Assembly (NCBI RefSeq): GCF_014898055.3
Contig: NW_023604295.1
Coordinates: 71,512,301-71,576,300 of the forward strand
Direction: 5' to 3'
Length of the DNA: 64,000 bases
Source: Talpa occidentalis
Taxonomy: Eukaryota > Chordata > Mammalia > Eulipotyphla > Talpidae
Shown here: one piece after another, positions 24,816-38,500 of the stretch
How positions within the stretch are numbered: position 1 is the first letter of the stretch
Layout: the number at the start of each line of letters is the position of its first letter
Position numbers and translations under genes: made by a program
Notes under the pieces: model-generated
Seen by the model: the letters and a program-made list of their open reading frames with translations, nothing else
What the model was told of the DNA's origin: nothing
Database searches by the model: none

Positions 24816-25866
24816 AAACTTATGTATGTTAATATGCCATTTCTTCATGTACTACTAGTGTCAATTATATATAGGTTATATTTTGCTTACATGCCTTCTT
24901 CACTATTTTATTCTCAAATCAGGTTTAAATGCAAGTAAATTTACTGATTTTTGCTTTGCTTTTAGATGTATTTTAACCCTGTGCTTGTGTTCCCTACAAT
25001 CTGTCATAGAACTTGGCACTATTTACTCCTGTGGTTTAATTCCATTTATTCTGCTTTCAATTGACTAGTGAAACAGATATCAGAGAGAGCTGGCACATGG
25101 CACAAGGGTTCAATATCCTGGCACCATTCTGAAAACCCAGATAAAAGGATTACCACAAAAATACATATTAATTGTAAAAGCATTTGGGCTAGTTCTATAA
25201 AGTTCCAAGGGGAAAAATTAGTTGTCCCTGTCATTCTTTCTATTGGCCAATTTTCTAATTTAGTAGCCCAAAACATAAAAGTCAGAGAGTCACCTAATAC
25301 TCTGGGTTAAGTTCACAACTCCTACTAATAATTGTGTATTTTCTCTCTTAAATGCTCAGGAATAGCAGTTTAGCAATTAGCAAATCTGATAATATGATCC
25401 TTTTAGTTGGCCAAAGAAACAAAAATCAAACTCATCAGAAAAAAAAAAAAAGATGTGAATTTAACACTGACCTTTTGGAAAGCAATTAGTATTTAGTTTA
25501 ACCTATAATTGGAGGTTTCAAGTGAGTGTAGGAAGAGATAGGGTAGTTTTAGAATAAATAGCAAGGATGAGAAATTATTACAAGTTATCAAGTAAGATAT
25601 TTTGGGGCAGGTGGACCTTCTATCTATCCAAAGAATATAGTTAGAATTGAAGTCATTAATTCCAAATATCACCTTAGATTTAGGGAATATATTCATTTTC
25701 ATCACAAGGAAAGATTTATAGTAGTCACACATTAGATTCTGGAGGAAGGCATTCATTCATTTACTCGTGTAGTCAATATTTTTTTAACATCTGTTATCAG
25801 CCTGGCTTGGGGTAGGTGTTAGGGACACAGCAGTAAAATAGATTTGGGTTTTGCTCTCATGGATTT

Positions 25867-25954
25867 TTTTTTTTTTTTTTGTGGAGAGCAGGAAGAGTCT
25901 TTATCATGAGGCGGCAGGAAATATACAGTAGCAACAGTGATAGTGTCCAGTAGC
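25867..25954 (-). pseudogene. Short processed retro-insertion of unknown origin
   Basis: The L2 sequence is interrupted between two near-identical 16-mers, TTGCTCTCATGGATTT (25851-25866) and TTGCTCTTATGAATTT (25955-25970). Between them are about 14 T and 74 bp that do not belong to L2. On the minus strand this is 74 nt ending in TCATGATAAAGACTC...CTCTCCAC followed by poly(A), with GATAAA as a possible variant polyadenylation signal. It therefore looks like the 3' end of some transcript copied back by L1. I do not recognise the parent gene. Confidence 0.7.
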
Positions 25955-26042
25955 TTGCTCTTATGAATTTTATAATGTAGTGGGAAATATAGTATTAAAT
26001 AATATAATATGTGTGTGTCATAAACACTATAAAAATGATGTT

Positions 26043-26314
26043 GGGCCTCCCTGTTGGCTTAGGTGTTAACTCTCAGCACTACCACACTATCAGTGCTTTG
26101 TCCTGAGTTCTGTCCCCAGCCAGGGAGCTAATCCAAATATGCCACAGCAGACCTCTCCTGTTTTGCCTGCTGCTCCCCTCAGCAGTGTATTTCAGTAGAC
26201 CTGCCTGTTCTGCTCCCTACCTGTCTGGTGAATCCCCTCAACACCCTCCTCCCCATACCTCTGACCTACACCCCAGTTCTTCTATGCATAAATAAAATAA
26301 ATCTTAAAAAAAAG
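26043..26314 (+). mobile_element. tRNA-type SINE, copy 7, diverged
   Basis: The GGGCCTCCCTGTTGGCTTA head, CACAGCAGACCTCTCCTG middle and AAATAAAATAAATCTTAAAA tail identify the family, but the copy carries more substitutions and small insertions than its neighbours. It is inserted in the antisense L2. Flanks AAAATGATGT and AAAAGATGTG suggest a decayed duplication. Confidence 0.85.
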
Positions 26315-27319
26315 ATGTGCAGGATGTTATAGACATAATAGGGTGTGTTTAGGGTCAAGGAGATGTTATCTAATTTGAGATCTCAAAGATGAATGTATAT
26401 TAACTTGGTGAAAGCAGAGAACGGGGAAGGGCTCAGGGAAGAGTCAGTCTATTTGGGATCATAAACCAGAAAGAAAAAGTATCTTACTAAGCTAAAAAAA
26501 AAATTAAATGTGAATGAAATATAAAGAAGACAACATGTAAGGTCTGAAGTTGAAGATAATGAGTGAGGACCATCTACACTGTGGGTAGTCCTGCAAGTCA
26601 TTTAAAGAGGTTGGGTGTTATTCTAAAAGAAACACAAAGTTGATTAATGATCTTAAGCAAGAATTAACAATTTCATGCTTTCTTTTACTTATTTTTAGCA
26701 CTCTAACTGAAAGTACTGATTAAATAAGGGATCAGTTGGATACAGGAGAGTACTTAGAAGGTCACTGAAATAGTCCAGGTGGGACTATAATGTTGGGAAT
26801 GCAGAGTCCTTGGCAATAGAGCTGAAGAAAAATGTTTAAATCTGAGAGCAATTTGGAGATAGACTGTTCAAGATTTCTGGGGACAGTGAAGAAAAAGAAA
26901 CAATCAAGGCTGACTGCATAAATACCAATTTTCTCTATTGAGCAACTGATAGGTGGTTATACTATTTTTGGTAAAAAATAAAACACTAGAAAGAGGAAAG
27001 AATTTAGAAGAATGCTGGTATGTAAGGATCAGATAGGAAAGAAAGAGGTGACAGAGGAGATAAAAAAGGTACAGGCAAATCAGCAGAAATTAGTTTGGGC
27101 AGTGTAGTAACAGCCAGAAACAACCAACAATGACTAAGAAGGAAAATAATGGGAATGTAGGATATAAAATTATTTAAGAAGCTTGACATTGAATGGGAAG
27201 ATGTGAAACATGTTTACATGCACGTAAATAGAAGTCAGAAGTGAGAGTGTTAAACAAGGTTTTTTGAAAGTGAGGAATAAAATCTCACTTAAAGCTAGTT
27301 TAAATGAAAAACAGAAAAT

Positions 27320-28760
27320 TTCTTACTAGGAAACAATGTATCCTTGTAAGGATTATCGAGGACCTCTCCTGGTACTCTTCACTCATTTTGATGCAGTTTT
27401 TCTGGTATCTCTGTTCATCTACCCGACAAATTTCCTCTAAATTTCTTGTAGGGTAGGTTTCCTTAAAATGTATTATTTGGGGCCTCCCCGGTGGCGCAGC
27501 GGTTGAGCGCTGGGTTGCAAAGCTTCCCGCAGCCTCTGCAGGGCCAGTTCTATCCCAGGCTGCTCCCCGGCCCCCCGAGGAAGGTCCCACATGGCGTGCA
27601 GACCTCTCCTGCCGCCCGCTGCTCCCCTCAGCAGTGTACTTTGGTCCTTCTGCCTGCTCTGCTCCCTGCTCTGGCTCTGGTGAATTCTCTCACCCTCCCG
27701 CGCTTCTGACTGTACCCAGTGCTTGTGTAAATAAATAAAAATAAATCTTTAAAAAAAATTTTTTTTTAAAAAAATTTATTATTTGGTTTTAGTATGTTTG
27801 AGCTATTTTTATTGTGCATTACTTTTTTGGACAATGTGGTCACTGAGTATTAAAATCTAAGTTGTCAATCTTTTCTTTCACATATTTAAAGATCTTGCTC
27901 CATTGTTTGAGTTTCTTCAGTGAGAAATCTGTTGTCTTCCTTATTTTTGTTTGCCTATAAACAGAATGCCTTTTTTTTTTTTTTCTGGTCGCATTTAAAA
28001 ATTTCCCTTTATAACTGGCTCTAAGAATTTCATTATAAAATGTGTGATTTTCTTTATGATATTTATACTTAGCTTCTTGGAATGTGTTTAATAAAATTTG
28101 GGGAATTTTGGCTGTTATTTCTTCAATTTTTTGTGTGTCCTTTCTTTTTGCTACTTCAAGTATCCAATGTCATATATAAATGTTTGTTTGAAGTTGTTCA
28201 ACAGTTCACTGGTATCCTCAGTATTGTTTTTTTTAATTTTTATGTTTTAAAGTTTGGATGGTTTCTATTGCTATTTTTCAATATCCAAATTTTTTATTTC
28301 CGTGATTGTAGGTTTCATTTCTAGAAGTCTGATGTGGATCTTTTTCATATCTTCAATGTTTCTTCTTAAATTTTTAGACATATATGTTCTAGGATTAATA
28401 ACTGTGTTTATGTCCTAGGGTCTGCTAATTCTAACACCTATGTCAGTTTTAAGTCAGTTTTGATTGATTGATTATTCTCCTCAATATGGGTCATGTCTTC
28501 CTGCTTCTTTGCAAGTCTGCAAATTTTTGATTGAATGCCAGACGTGTGGGTTTTACTTGCTGAGTAGATATTTTTACTCCTATAAATATTCTTAACTTTT
28601 AACTTATATACAGTTACTTGGAAAGAGATCCTTTAGGGTCTTGCTTTTATGATTTGTTTGGTGGCTCCAGAAAAGGACTCAGCCTAGGGATAATTATTCC
28701 CTACTACAAAGACAACACCTTTCTGAGTACTCTACCCAATGCTATAATAATTATGAGGGT
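27320..28760 (-). mobile_element. Ancient L1-type LINE remnant, antisense, split by SINE copy 8
   Basis: Blocks before and after the SINE read as one old LINE in antisense. They include TTTCTTGTAGGGTAGGTTTCC, then TTGCTCCATTGTTTGAGTTTC, GAGAAATCTGTTGTCTTCC, TATTTCTTCAATTTTTTGTG, TTGATTGATTGATTATTCTC, CTTCTTTGCAAGTCTGCAAAT and CTACTACAAAGACAACACC, ending CTGAGTACTCTACCCAATGC. I place it in the old mammalian L1 group by these familiar phrases; the subfamily is not known. No coding capacity remains. Confidence 0.68.
27481..27770 (+). mobile_element. tRNA-type SINE, copy 8 (GCTGCTCCCCGG subfamily)
   Basis: Full length, flanked by AAAATGTATTATTTGG (27465-27480) and AAAATTTATTATTTGG (27771-27786), a 16-bp duplication with one mismatch. 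The body carries the CTGCTCCCCGGCCCCCCGAGG segment that older copies lack, so it belongs with the copies at 3448 and 33721. Confidence 0.92.
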
Positions 28761-30709
28761 TTTTTGTACGATTGCTAGGAAACAAGCACTTTTACTAGAC
28801 ATGAATCTTAGCCATTAGTCACTTTAATTCTTTTGATGACTCTTCCACAGCCTCTGACACTTTTCCTAAATGCAAACACCAATCAGTATGCTGTTGAAGA
28901 CCTAATAGACCTTTTCCATGGCTCAGTTATTTCTCTGTGCAGCCCTGCTTATTCTCTGTGAACTGTAGCTTCCACTTCTTTAGGCCAGATCCTGAGTTCC
29001 TCTTTCCTGAACTCTCATGGCATTAAACTAGACTATCTACAAGCCTCATCTCATTTGTTTTCCTACTCTTTGGTTGTTTGATGCTCAGTATTTTGACCTA
29101 GTACTTTTGTTGTTTCTTCATGTAGGAGGGTAAATCAGGGCCCGGTTACTACATCTTGACTAGACGCTATTTAGTTCTTTGCAGAAAATCCAACTTCTGG
29201 TAGAATACTGAACCAGTTTCTTTTGACATATACATACATATGCATATCATTTTAATTTAAACTACATTCTTTTACTCCAGTGTCAGTTTTAATGAGCAAA
29301 AAATTCAATTCTAAATACTGTTCACCAAAAAAAGAAAAAAAAAAGAAAAATAAACATAGATACTGCAAGAGTATCTGCATTTAATAAGTAGTGATAACTT
29401 CACAGAAATGTGTACTTCAGACCCAGCTCTAAAATCCTTTTATATTAGAGTTTTACTTAGATTTTAAAAAATTTTCTGGTATCATCTTATGAAGAAATGT
29501 TTCAACCTTTCTCTGTCAAACATCTTTTTAGATCAAAAGTACAGATAATAGAAAACTGAGTCAGGTAAAATGATAAACTCTCTCATGGAATAATTTAATA
29601 TGGCTGGCCTAGGAAATGATGCCTTTCCACATGAGAGTTAATTTATTCATAAATGTGGAGTATGCAGGGATAGCCACTATATTAATTATCTCTGAAAAAG
29701 TTTTCAAAAGATGTTTGGTTTATGCAAGTTTACATCTGGGTTGTGAATCTTTAACAAAAAATTTCTTTAATATGCAATATCAGGTAAATAACCTAGGTTT
29801 TACTGAATTATCTTTGAAAACTTGAGTCTGTTCAAGTTTAAAATAAATTCAACTGCTAATCAAAAAGAAAAACATAAAATCCTGAAAAATAGGATGTTTC
29901 TGGAAAAGATAGAAACATTTGAATAAAAATAAATGGGAAAAACAGTGAAATAATTAACTCAAATTAGAAAGTAATCTTAAATGGTTTTATGGCTTAAGTG
30001 ACTCAATGTTATATTTTGTATTAGCTACTAAAATGAAATTATATAAATAGTTAGAAAAATAGGCAAATGATGACTTCCTATTAAAATATTTCAAAAAGTC
30101 AAAAAGTCTGGAGAAAATGACCTCAAAATGAGAAAAATAAATTCTTAAAATCTAGGTCATTTGTCTATGATTTCCTATATTTTCTGTAGTTCTGTGCTTT
30201 TAAACATTTTGGTATGTCACCTAGAGACAGTCACTTTTTTTTTCACTAAAGAGCAAGTTATCAGCAAAGTACAAAATGGTAATTAAAAATTTCTAGTTCA
30301 GTACCAGGCACACATTGTTCTTTTAATGAATCAGATTATCTCAACTTTGTAAGGATTAATTAGGTACTTGTAGCAGTTCCTTTAAATTTCTCACAACATT
30401 ATATGCCACCAGTTAACTAAGTGGCAGCCTTGTAAACTCAAAATAGTTAAAAGCTCAGAAAATCCATTATACTTAATTCTAGTAGAAGAATCACAATTTT
30501 TGTTTTTTTAGCAATGACATTATTAAATGCAATCACATACTTTTGTTTAATATTAACTAAGGTTTCTATAATCACTAAATACCAATGGTTATAAAAAAGG
30601 GGAAAATGAATATTGATATATTTTTTCTTAAACTGTTTTTTGAAAACTGCATTTACTTTCTTCCCCAAATAAACAAATATTAAGATTTTGTCATAGCTAA
30701 TAATACATA
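28761..30709. other. Intergenic, no gene seen
   Basis: AT-rich, with no exon-like or repeat-family signal that I can support. An A-rich stretch lies at 29325-29350. Frames of 66-111 codons are unremarkable. Confidence 0.4.
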
Positions 30710-32195
30710 TTTTTAAAAAAATACTTATTTTAGAATAATTTAAATGTATAGAAAGGTTGCAAGGAAAATGCAGAGTTCCCACATAACTTCATCCCAATTC
30801 CTGTAATGCAAACATCTTATAGTAGGACATTTATCAAAACTAAGAAATTGAAATCAGTACAGTACTAGTAAGCTACAGATTTCATTAATATTTCAACTTT
30901 TTCTATTCCAGGATATGTTCCAGAATATGACTTCACTTTTACTCATCATGTAATCTTTAGTTTTCTTCAGTCAGTATAGTTCTTAGTCTTTCCTTGTTCT
31001 TCATGACAGTGACAATTTTTAATAGCTCTGGTCAGGTAATTTGTACAACATCTTTTGAGGTGTTTATTTTTTTGATATTTTCTTACAATTCAAAATTTTC
31101 AGTGGATTTTTTGTGAATATCTCAGGTATGACATGTATTTTCACTTCATACTGAGGATTTTATCATATCAACATGTCTTATAAATAGTTGTGTCCACTTT
31201 GATCATTTGGTTAAGGTGAAGTCTGAGAAGTTTCATCACTGTTAAATTCCTGCTTCTTGATGTGGGTGTGTATTGCTATTTACATCCCTCTCAGTGCCTT
31301 TATTATGTTCCACAGATGCTGATGGTTTGTGTCTTCATTTTGGTTTGCACAGAGGTATTTTTAAATTTCTTCTTCGCCTCAGTAACTCAATAATATGTTG
31401 TTTAGTTTCCTCGTATTAGTTTTTCTTGCTTTCTTTTTGTGGTTGGTCTCTAGTTTGATATCATTATGATCAAAGAAGATATTTGATTTCAATCTTCATG
31501 AGCTTATTGACACTTGTTTTGTGATGCAATCTGTGCTCTATCCTGGAGAATGTCCCATGTGCACCTGAGAAGAATGGTTTTCAGGGGCTGTCGTGACTTA
31601 TAAATCTCTATTAAGCCAATTGGATCGAAAAATTTGATTAGGGTTATTGTTTCCTGCTTGGTTAATCTGCCCATTGGCAAAATTGGGTATCAAAGTCTCC
31701 TACCACTATTGCATTGCTGCCAATAGATAACAATTCTGAAACAATTCCTATATATTTTGATTCTCCCTTATTTGTGCATATGTATAAAATGATGAATGTT
31801 ATGTTTTCCTGATGGGTTACTCCCTTGATCATTTTATATAATGTCCACCCCTGTCTTTTGTTACTTTGTTTAGCTGTAAGTCTATTTTATCTGATACTGT
31901 GTGGCTCTCTCTGCCTGCCTTTGTTGGGGTACCATTTGCTTGTTAAATACTTTTCCCCACTTTGAATCTAGGCTTATCTATGGAGCTGAGTGCTGTCTCT
32001 TGGAGACTATAGAAAGTTGGGTTTCATTTTCTGACTCAGGCAGTCACTCTATGACTTTGATTGGTGAGGCTAATCAATTTATATTTAGGATGATTTCATA
32101 TATGAGAGTCTGCTGCTCTCATCTCATCTTTAGTTTTCTTTTTCTATATATTTCCTTGTTCAAACTTTTAGGGATGAAGTAGTCATGTTTACAAG
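30710..32195 (-). mobile_element. Ancient L1 remnant, antisense, ORF2 region
   Basis: The plus strand carries complements of L1 ORF2 and neighbouring sequence. From about 30740 to 31130 there are GGTTGCAAGGAAAATGCAGAG, TTCTATTCCAGGATATGTTCC and GGTCAGGTAATTTGTACAAC. From about 31250 there are TCTAGTTTGATATCATTATG, TGTGCTCTATCCTGGAGAATG, TAATGTCCACCCCTGTCTTTT and TTTATATTTAGGATGATTTC. Stops and indels are abundant. The two halves may be two different old LINE copies in the same orientation; I keep them together because no insertion boundary is visible. Confidence 0.68.
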
Positions 32196-32199
32196 ACAG

Positions 32200-32625
32200 A
32201 TTAGAGGTATTAGTATTCTAAGATTGCCAAAATATATTACCACAAACTGGTGTCTTATTTCTTATAATTTGGACAAAGGAAGTCTGAAATAAAGGTATTG
32301 GCAGGCTGACATTTCTTTTCTTCTAGAGAAAACTGTAGAGGAGAACCGAGAACCTGTCCTTTGCTTCTTGCAGTTTCTGGTATCTGTTGGCGTTTTTTTG
32401 ATTGTGGATAGAGCATTATTCAATCTCTACACATTCAGTTATACTGCTTCCCTGCTTTTTTTTTTTTTTTTTTGTCTCCTCTGTGTCTAAGAATACTGTC
32501 ATGTGATTGAGAAACACATTCAAATAATGCTGATGATCTCTCTTTTGTCCCTAAAAGGTAGTATTCAAAGGTTCTGGATATTTGGGCATGGGTGTATCTT
32601 TTGGGGGACTATCATTTAAGCTAAT
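32200..32625 (+). repeat. Old interspersed repeat, same family as at 57835
   Basis: The order AAGATTGCCAAAATATATTACC, ACAAACTGGTGTCTTATTTC, a middle with GAGAACCTGTCC, then a closing GGGCATGGGTGTATCTTTTGG matches the repeat at 57835-58135. The family is widespread in mammals, but I cannot name it with certainty. An internal T run is at about 32458-32474. The L1 at 32626 begins exactly where this copy ends. Confidence 0.5.
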
Positions 32626-33115
32626 ACAAAGGACACAGAAACATCAATTCCAAAGAGCACCTGCACACCTATGTTTATAGCAGCACTGTTTACAATAGCT
32701 AAGCTTTGGAAACAGCCCAAATGCCCACAAACAGATGACTGGATCAAGAAGATGTGGTACATATATACCATGGAATATTACTCAGCATTCAAAAAAGATA
32801 AACACATGCAATTTGCAGCAACATGGATGGCACTGGAAGGGATCATGCTCAGTGAAATAAGCCAAAAAGAAAAAGAAAAATACCGGATGTTCTCACTCAT
32901 AGCAGGAATCTAGAAAACTTAAATAAGGGACCAGAAAAATGAATAACTATAAGAAAGTGAAAATCAAAATCAACAAAAAACTATGAACCAGAGACACTTT
33001 TTGGGGGTGGGGGGCGGGAGGGGAGGGATTGGGGTCAGAAGGGGGGGTTGCAATTGTATGGGGAATATAAAAATAAAATTTATTATAAAAAAAGAAATAA
33101 ATAAAATAAAAATTC
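32626..33115 (+). mobile_element. 5'-truncated L1 3' end
   Basis: It contains the last ~90 codons of ORF2 ([19 protein letters not shown] ... SLIAGI, stop at about 32911) and the same 3' UTR as the copy at 17852: AAATAAGGGACCAGAAAAAT, ACTATGAACCAGAGACAC, a G-rich tract at 33003-33047 and TTGTATGGGGAATATAAAAA. The tail is ATAAAATTTATTATAAAAAAA followed by AAAT-type repeats. I could not fix a target-site duplication. It is non-functional. Confidence 0.9.
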
Positions 33116-33706
33116 TGGAAAAAACAAAAAAAATAATAGGTGATGGTAGTTAGATGTGTCTTCCTATAAGTGCATTGTATAAGGCTTGATTCCATTGGCT
33201 TTATGACTTAAATTTTATTGGATAACCTCACCCCTTCACTCCCAAGTTCCCCGTTCTTTGATTTGTTTCTGAAATGGTTGTTTACCAGGGATCTCGATTT
33301 CATTCAGGTAGTTGACAGATAAAAACTATTTTAAATTTTGCTTGCCTAATTTTGTCATAAAAATGATATTACCCTTTATATTTGTCTTTCTGGGAGGTAG
33401 TATAATAAAGTTCTTAAAAGCATAGACTCTGTAAAACAATTACCTGACTCAAATCTTGACTAATGCCTACATTATCTTAAGCAATTTTCTGTATCTTTAT
33501 TGCTTTTATCACAGCGTTAACTGAAGATTTTGTGCACATGTGCACAGGTGTGCACACACATACACACTTACACAGAGTCTACTACACAGTATCCACACAA
33601 GAAGCACAATATTATTAGCTATTATTTTGAAGACTTACTGTGTTCTTTTCAGAATAACTCCACATAGATAAGCTTCATAGTTTGATTCTTATGCAATTTT
33701 GTGACT
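33116..33706. other. Intergenic; degraded MIR at about 33395-33520
   Basis: No gene seen. The segment AGTTCTTAAAAGCATAGACTC, then ACTCAAATCTTGACTAATGCC and TAAGCAATTTTCTGTATCTTT, follows the order of a MIR on the plus strand. A short TG/CA-type stretch lies at 33536-33573. Confidence 0.5.
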
Positions 33707-33720
33707 AAAATGTATGCATA

Positions 33721-34022
33721 GGGCCTCCCCGGTGGCGCAGCGGTTGAGCGCTGGGTTGCGAAGCTGCCCGCAGCCTCTGTGGCGCCGGTTCGATCCCCGG
33801 CTGCTCCCCGGCCACCGGAGGAGGGTCCCACATGGCGCGCAGACCTCTCCTGCCGCCCGCTGCTCCCCTCAGCAGTGTACTTCGGTCCTTCTGCCTGCTC
33901 TGCTCCCTGCTCTGGCTCTGGTGAATTCTCTCACCCTCCCGCGCTTCTGACTGTACCCAGTGCATGTATAAACAAAAACAAAGAAAGAAAGAAAGAAAGA
34001 AAGAAAACATGCCTCTATAAAA

Positions 34023-34051
<29 letters not shown>
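33721..34051 (+). mobile_element. tRNA-type SINE, copy 9, youngest looking
   Basis: Full-length copy flanked by a perfect 14-bp target-site duplication, AAAATGTATGCATA, at 33707-33720 and 34052-34065. The head GGGCCTCCCCGGTGGCGCAG, GGTTCGATCCCCGG box and the CTGCTCCCCGGCCACCGGAGG segment look undamaged. The tail is long and composed of (GAAA)n at 33977-34005 and (AAAT)n at 34019-34053. Reading frames of 60-130 codons on both strands over this copy are repeat artefacts. Confidence 0.95.
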
Positions 34052-34053
<2 letters not shown>

Positions 34054-34065
34054 AATGTATGCATA

Positions 34066-35128
34066 ATTTTAAAATATAGAACAGTTGAGATGTACTGAAA
34101 AATTCAGATATAAGATAATCACTAGTGGCGGTATAAAGTAAGCCTATAGCTTTGAGTGAAATAAAATTTACCATTTTTCTTAGGTAGATCAGAGCTAGGC
34201 AATATTGTTTAAGTTCTAATGAAGAACAGATGTTCAGAGGATTTTTCACAAAAGTTAAAGTCATTTATAGGTCACTGGTTCACATCCAACTTATGACAAA
34301 AGTAAATGGAAATTATTATCACCTAAAAACTATTAATTTGTATCCCTGGAAAAGTTGTTTGTTTTACTCTGGTCTCCAGGTGGTAAAAACTGACATCACA
34401 TTGCACACTCACCACTTGGCCATCTATGTAGTGAGGTTAGAGGGTAGCAGGTCTGAAGGTCTGAAGACAGAATGAGTCTCTTCTTCAAGTACTCTAAGAG
34501 AGGTTTCATAGTTGGTAGGAGACATTTTGCTGGTCACTGTGCTAAATGTAATCTAGAAATAAGTGAGTATCAATTTGGAGGTGGATACACTTGGTAGATA
34601 TTAGATTCACATTTTCAGTGGAGATTCTCAGTCATAACTTTTTGTAGACATCTTAAGTATAACTTATGCAGCATAAAATTCACCAGTTTTTTGGTGTATA
34701 AGTTTGGTAAATTTATAAAATTGTATTAACACTGCATCATTTACTTTCAGAACATTTAATGTTAAACGAAACAAATACAGAATTAAATTCCCTTACTTCA
34801 AAGAATGTAACACCTATGGTACTGAAAGACCAAGACAGAGAAATAAAAGGATTTTAAAATTTGATTAAATTTTAAATAAATTTTAATAAAACTCCACACC
34901 ATTTGGAGGTATTATTATTTAAAATTTCATTTACGAACATTGTGAATATAGTAATAGATCACAACAAAGATCTTTATACTTTGCTATCCCATCATAATGC
35001 TTGAACATAGTGCCTTCATTAACAGTTGGAACTCAAAACATTAATTATAATGGACTCCCCTACTTATATCTGTTTAGAGCCTGTATGATCAAGTAAGTTG
35101 CCCAGCTAACAATACTTCCTGATCATCT
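34066..35128. other. Intergenic, no gene seen; small L1-like patch
   Basis: At about 34665-34765 the sequence (GCAGCATAAAATTCACCAG ... TTTACTTTCAGAACATTTAA) resembles a short antisense piece of an old L1 end. The rest is AT-rich and unassigned. Confidence 0.4.
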
Positions 35129-36655
<1,527 letters not shown>

Positions 36656-36945
36656 TTTTTTTTTTTTTTTTTTTTTAAAGATTTACTTATTCATGCATAC
36701 AAGAACCAGGATACAGGCCAGATGTGCGGGAGGGTGAGAGGATTCACCAGAGACAGAGCAAGGAACAGAACAGGCAGACTGACTGAAATGCACTGCTGAG
36801 GGGAGCAGCAGGGAAGACAGGAGATGTCTGCTGCACCATGTGGGATTCTCCCTGGCTGGCTGGGATCTAACCAGCGCTGCAAAGGCTGTGGACAGTTTCA
36901 CAGTGCTGCCCTCAACTGCCTGTGCCACCAGGGGAGACCCCCATA
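36656..36945 (-). mobile_element. tRNA-type SINE, copy 11, abutting copy 10
   Basis: Minus-strand copy with a 20-odd T run at 36655-36676 (its poly-A), AAAGATTTACTTATTCATGC, complement of the body, and the head complement TGCCACCAGGGGAGACC ending at about 36942. It touches copy 10 with no spacer and has the same orientation. Confidence 0.88.
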
Positions 36946-38500
36946 GTCTTCTTTTCACCAAGTACACTATGTTTCCCTTTTTCTGTAACTAAATCAACTC
37001 ATTCCCTCATTGCACAATTCTTAACTTGGGATGTTCTTCTCTTGTTTCTTCAGCTTAAATGTCAGCTCTAAATGGCCTTCCTTGACTGACAGAACTAAAA
37101 CAGACATATTGGCTTAATTTTAATTCTCTATGGTACATTTATTACTATAGGGCATTTGTGGGGATGTTTTGCATTTCTTATATTATTTAGTTGGTAATTT
37201 TCTCTTCCCTATCCCATATTATTTAATGTGACCTTTATGATAACTGGACTTGTTTTCCACTTATCCTCAGTACGTAGGCAACTTGCTAGCAAATGGGACT
37301 TCAAAAAAATATTTGTTCAAACACTTGTTCACACACACATATGAGTTTGAGAAACATTGACATAGATTAGGGAGGATAAGGACTATCAGATGGGTAATCT
37401 GTTAGATATGTTGTAGTTCAAGTGAGAGATGAAGGTGGCCTCTAAAGAGTAATAGGAAGGGTAAGAAAGCTGATTTAGGGTATGTTTCAGAGAGAACTTG
37501 TTTAGCTCTCAACCAGCTAAATGAGATCTCAGTAAGCAAGTAGCATGGAACTTGGATTTCTGATAAATGCTTAAGATGGGGGATTCCGATCTGTGGGTCT
37601 ATTGGGCATCCTGCTTTTGAGTTTCGTGTTTGTTTTTTTTAAGTGTTTTATAGTTTACAAATGTTTGCATGTTGTCATCTTTATGGAAAATGCCGTTCTT
37701 AATGATGTGCAAAGTACTCACTCTGCACTCTCTGATAGAGTTCTCTGTTACTAGGTATCCTTTATCAACTTTACTAATCCTTTCACAATGTTTTGAATGT
37801 TTTAAAATTTTAGGGACAGGCTAATGGACATACTTCTTTCTCCACAGTCCCTAAGAAACTCCACTTCCAAGTCTTAACTGGGACAGATAGTCTCAACTTT
37901 TGAGATTCTCTCTCCACTTTTGCCACTCAAAGCAGGTTGGGCGCTCTAATTCTCTATTCTTAAAAAAGAATCCTGGCACTAGGAGTCAATTAACAAGTAT
38001 GAGAAAATATAAGTTAGTACCAAGTGGGGGAGACCTCAGAGTCCCTCATTCTTAAGCCAGGAGAGACCTACTGCATTATCACTGCTAATATAAGGTGGTA
38101 CAGTTGGTCTACAATTCAATGCCCTCCCCTGCACGACTTGTCCCTTGAAGGGTAGCTTAACGGTTGTTTAGTTTGTTAGAACCATTATAAATAAAAACAA
38201 AGGCAAAAAGGCCTTCTTGGTTTTTCTTGACGCTCTGGGATATGGGAAAAAATTCTTGGTATGGTTTCAATTCCAAGCTCTTAGTAACCAGATGATGCCA
38301 CCAGAACACCGGCCCGCTCGAGGAGTGACTGCAGGATCCCGCCGGTTTTAATTTACCGGACGGCAAATGTGGAAGAGGTCGGGTTACGAAACGATAGCAG
38401 CACGTTCAAAGGTAACACTGTACCCCCACTTCACTGCTCGCCTCCTTGTGAGCTCACTGATCTGTCTAAACACTGCCCTAAAAAAAAGTCTCAAAAACTT
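36946..38500. other. Upstream of GBE1: L2 3' end, then no assignable feature
   Basis: From about 37015 to 37290 the plus strand resembles an L2 3' end (TTCTTCAGCTTAAATGTCAGC, GGCCTTCCTTGACTGACAG, ATTACTATAGGGCATTTGTG). Nothing coding was recognised from 37300 to 38500. GC content climbs after about 38280, marking the approach to the CpG island. Confidence 0.5.

Larger units (their letters stand above)
21115..25739. other. Intergenic, no gene seen; simple repeats and local duplication
   Basis: AT-rich noncoding DNA. A unit with core TATGACATGCTGATTTTACAT is tandemly duplicated at about 21729-21787. A CT-rich simple repeat lies at about 24288-24360 and a CA repeat at about 24533-24558; the 81-codon frame at 24216-24461 is made mostly by the CT tract. 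Short frames elsewhere show no domains. Confidence 0.45.
25740..27250 (-). mobile_element. Long L2 LINE remnant, antisense, with two later insertions
   Basis: The complement of an L2 3' half is recognisable over about 1.2 kb. It begins with a TTCATTTACTCG...CAATATTT end, then GGTTTTGCTCTCATGGA, an AGGGCTCAGGGAAGAGTCA-like block, GTTGGGTGTTATTCTA (the 'ttggattttattctgag' part), GAAATAGTCCAGGTGGGACTA, AAGGCTGACTGC and further blocks to about 27000. It is heavily diverged, with no open frame. It is interrupted by the short retro-insertion at 25867-25954 and the SINE at 26043-26314. Confidence 0.72.

Noticed and set aside
33649..34264. Frames of 60-131 codons on both strands
   Set aside because: They lie on a SINE and its (GAAA)n/(AAAT)n tail; similar peptides recur at every SINE copy.
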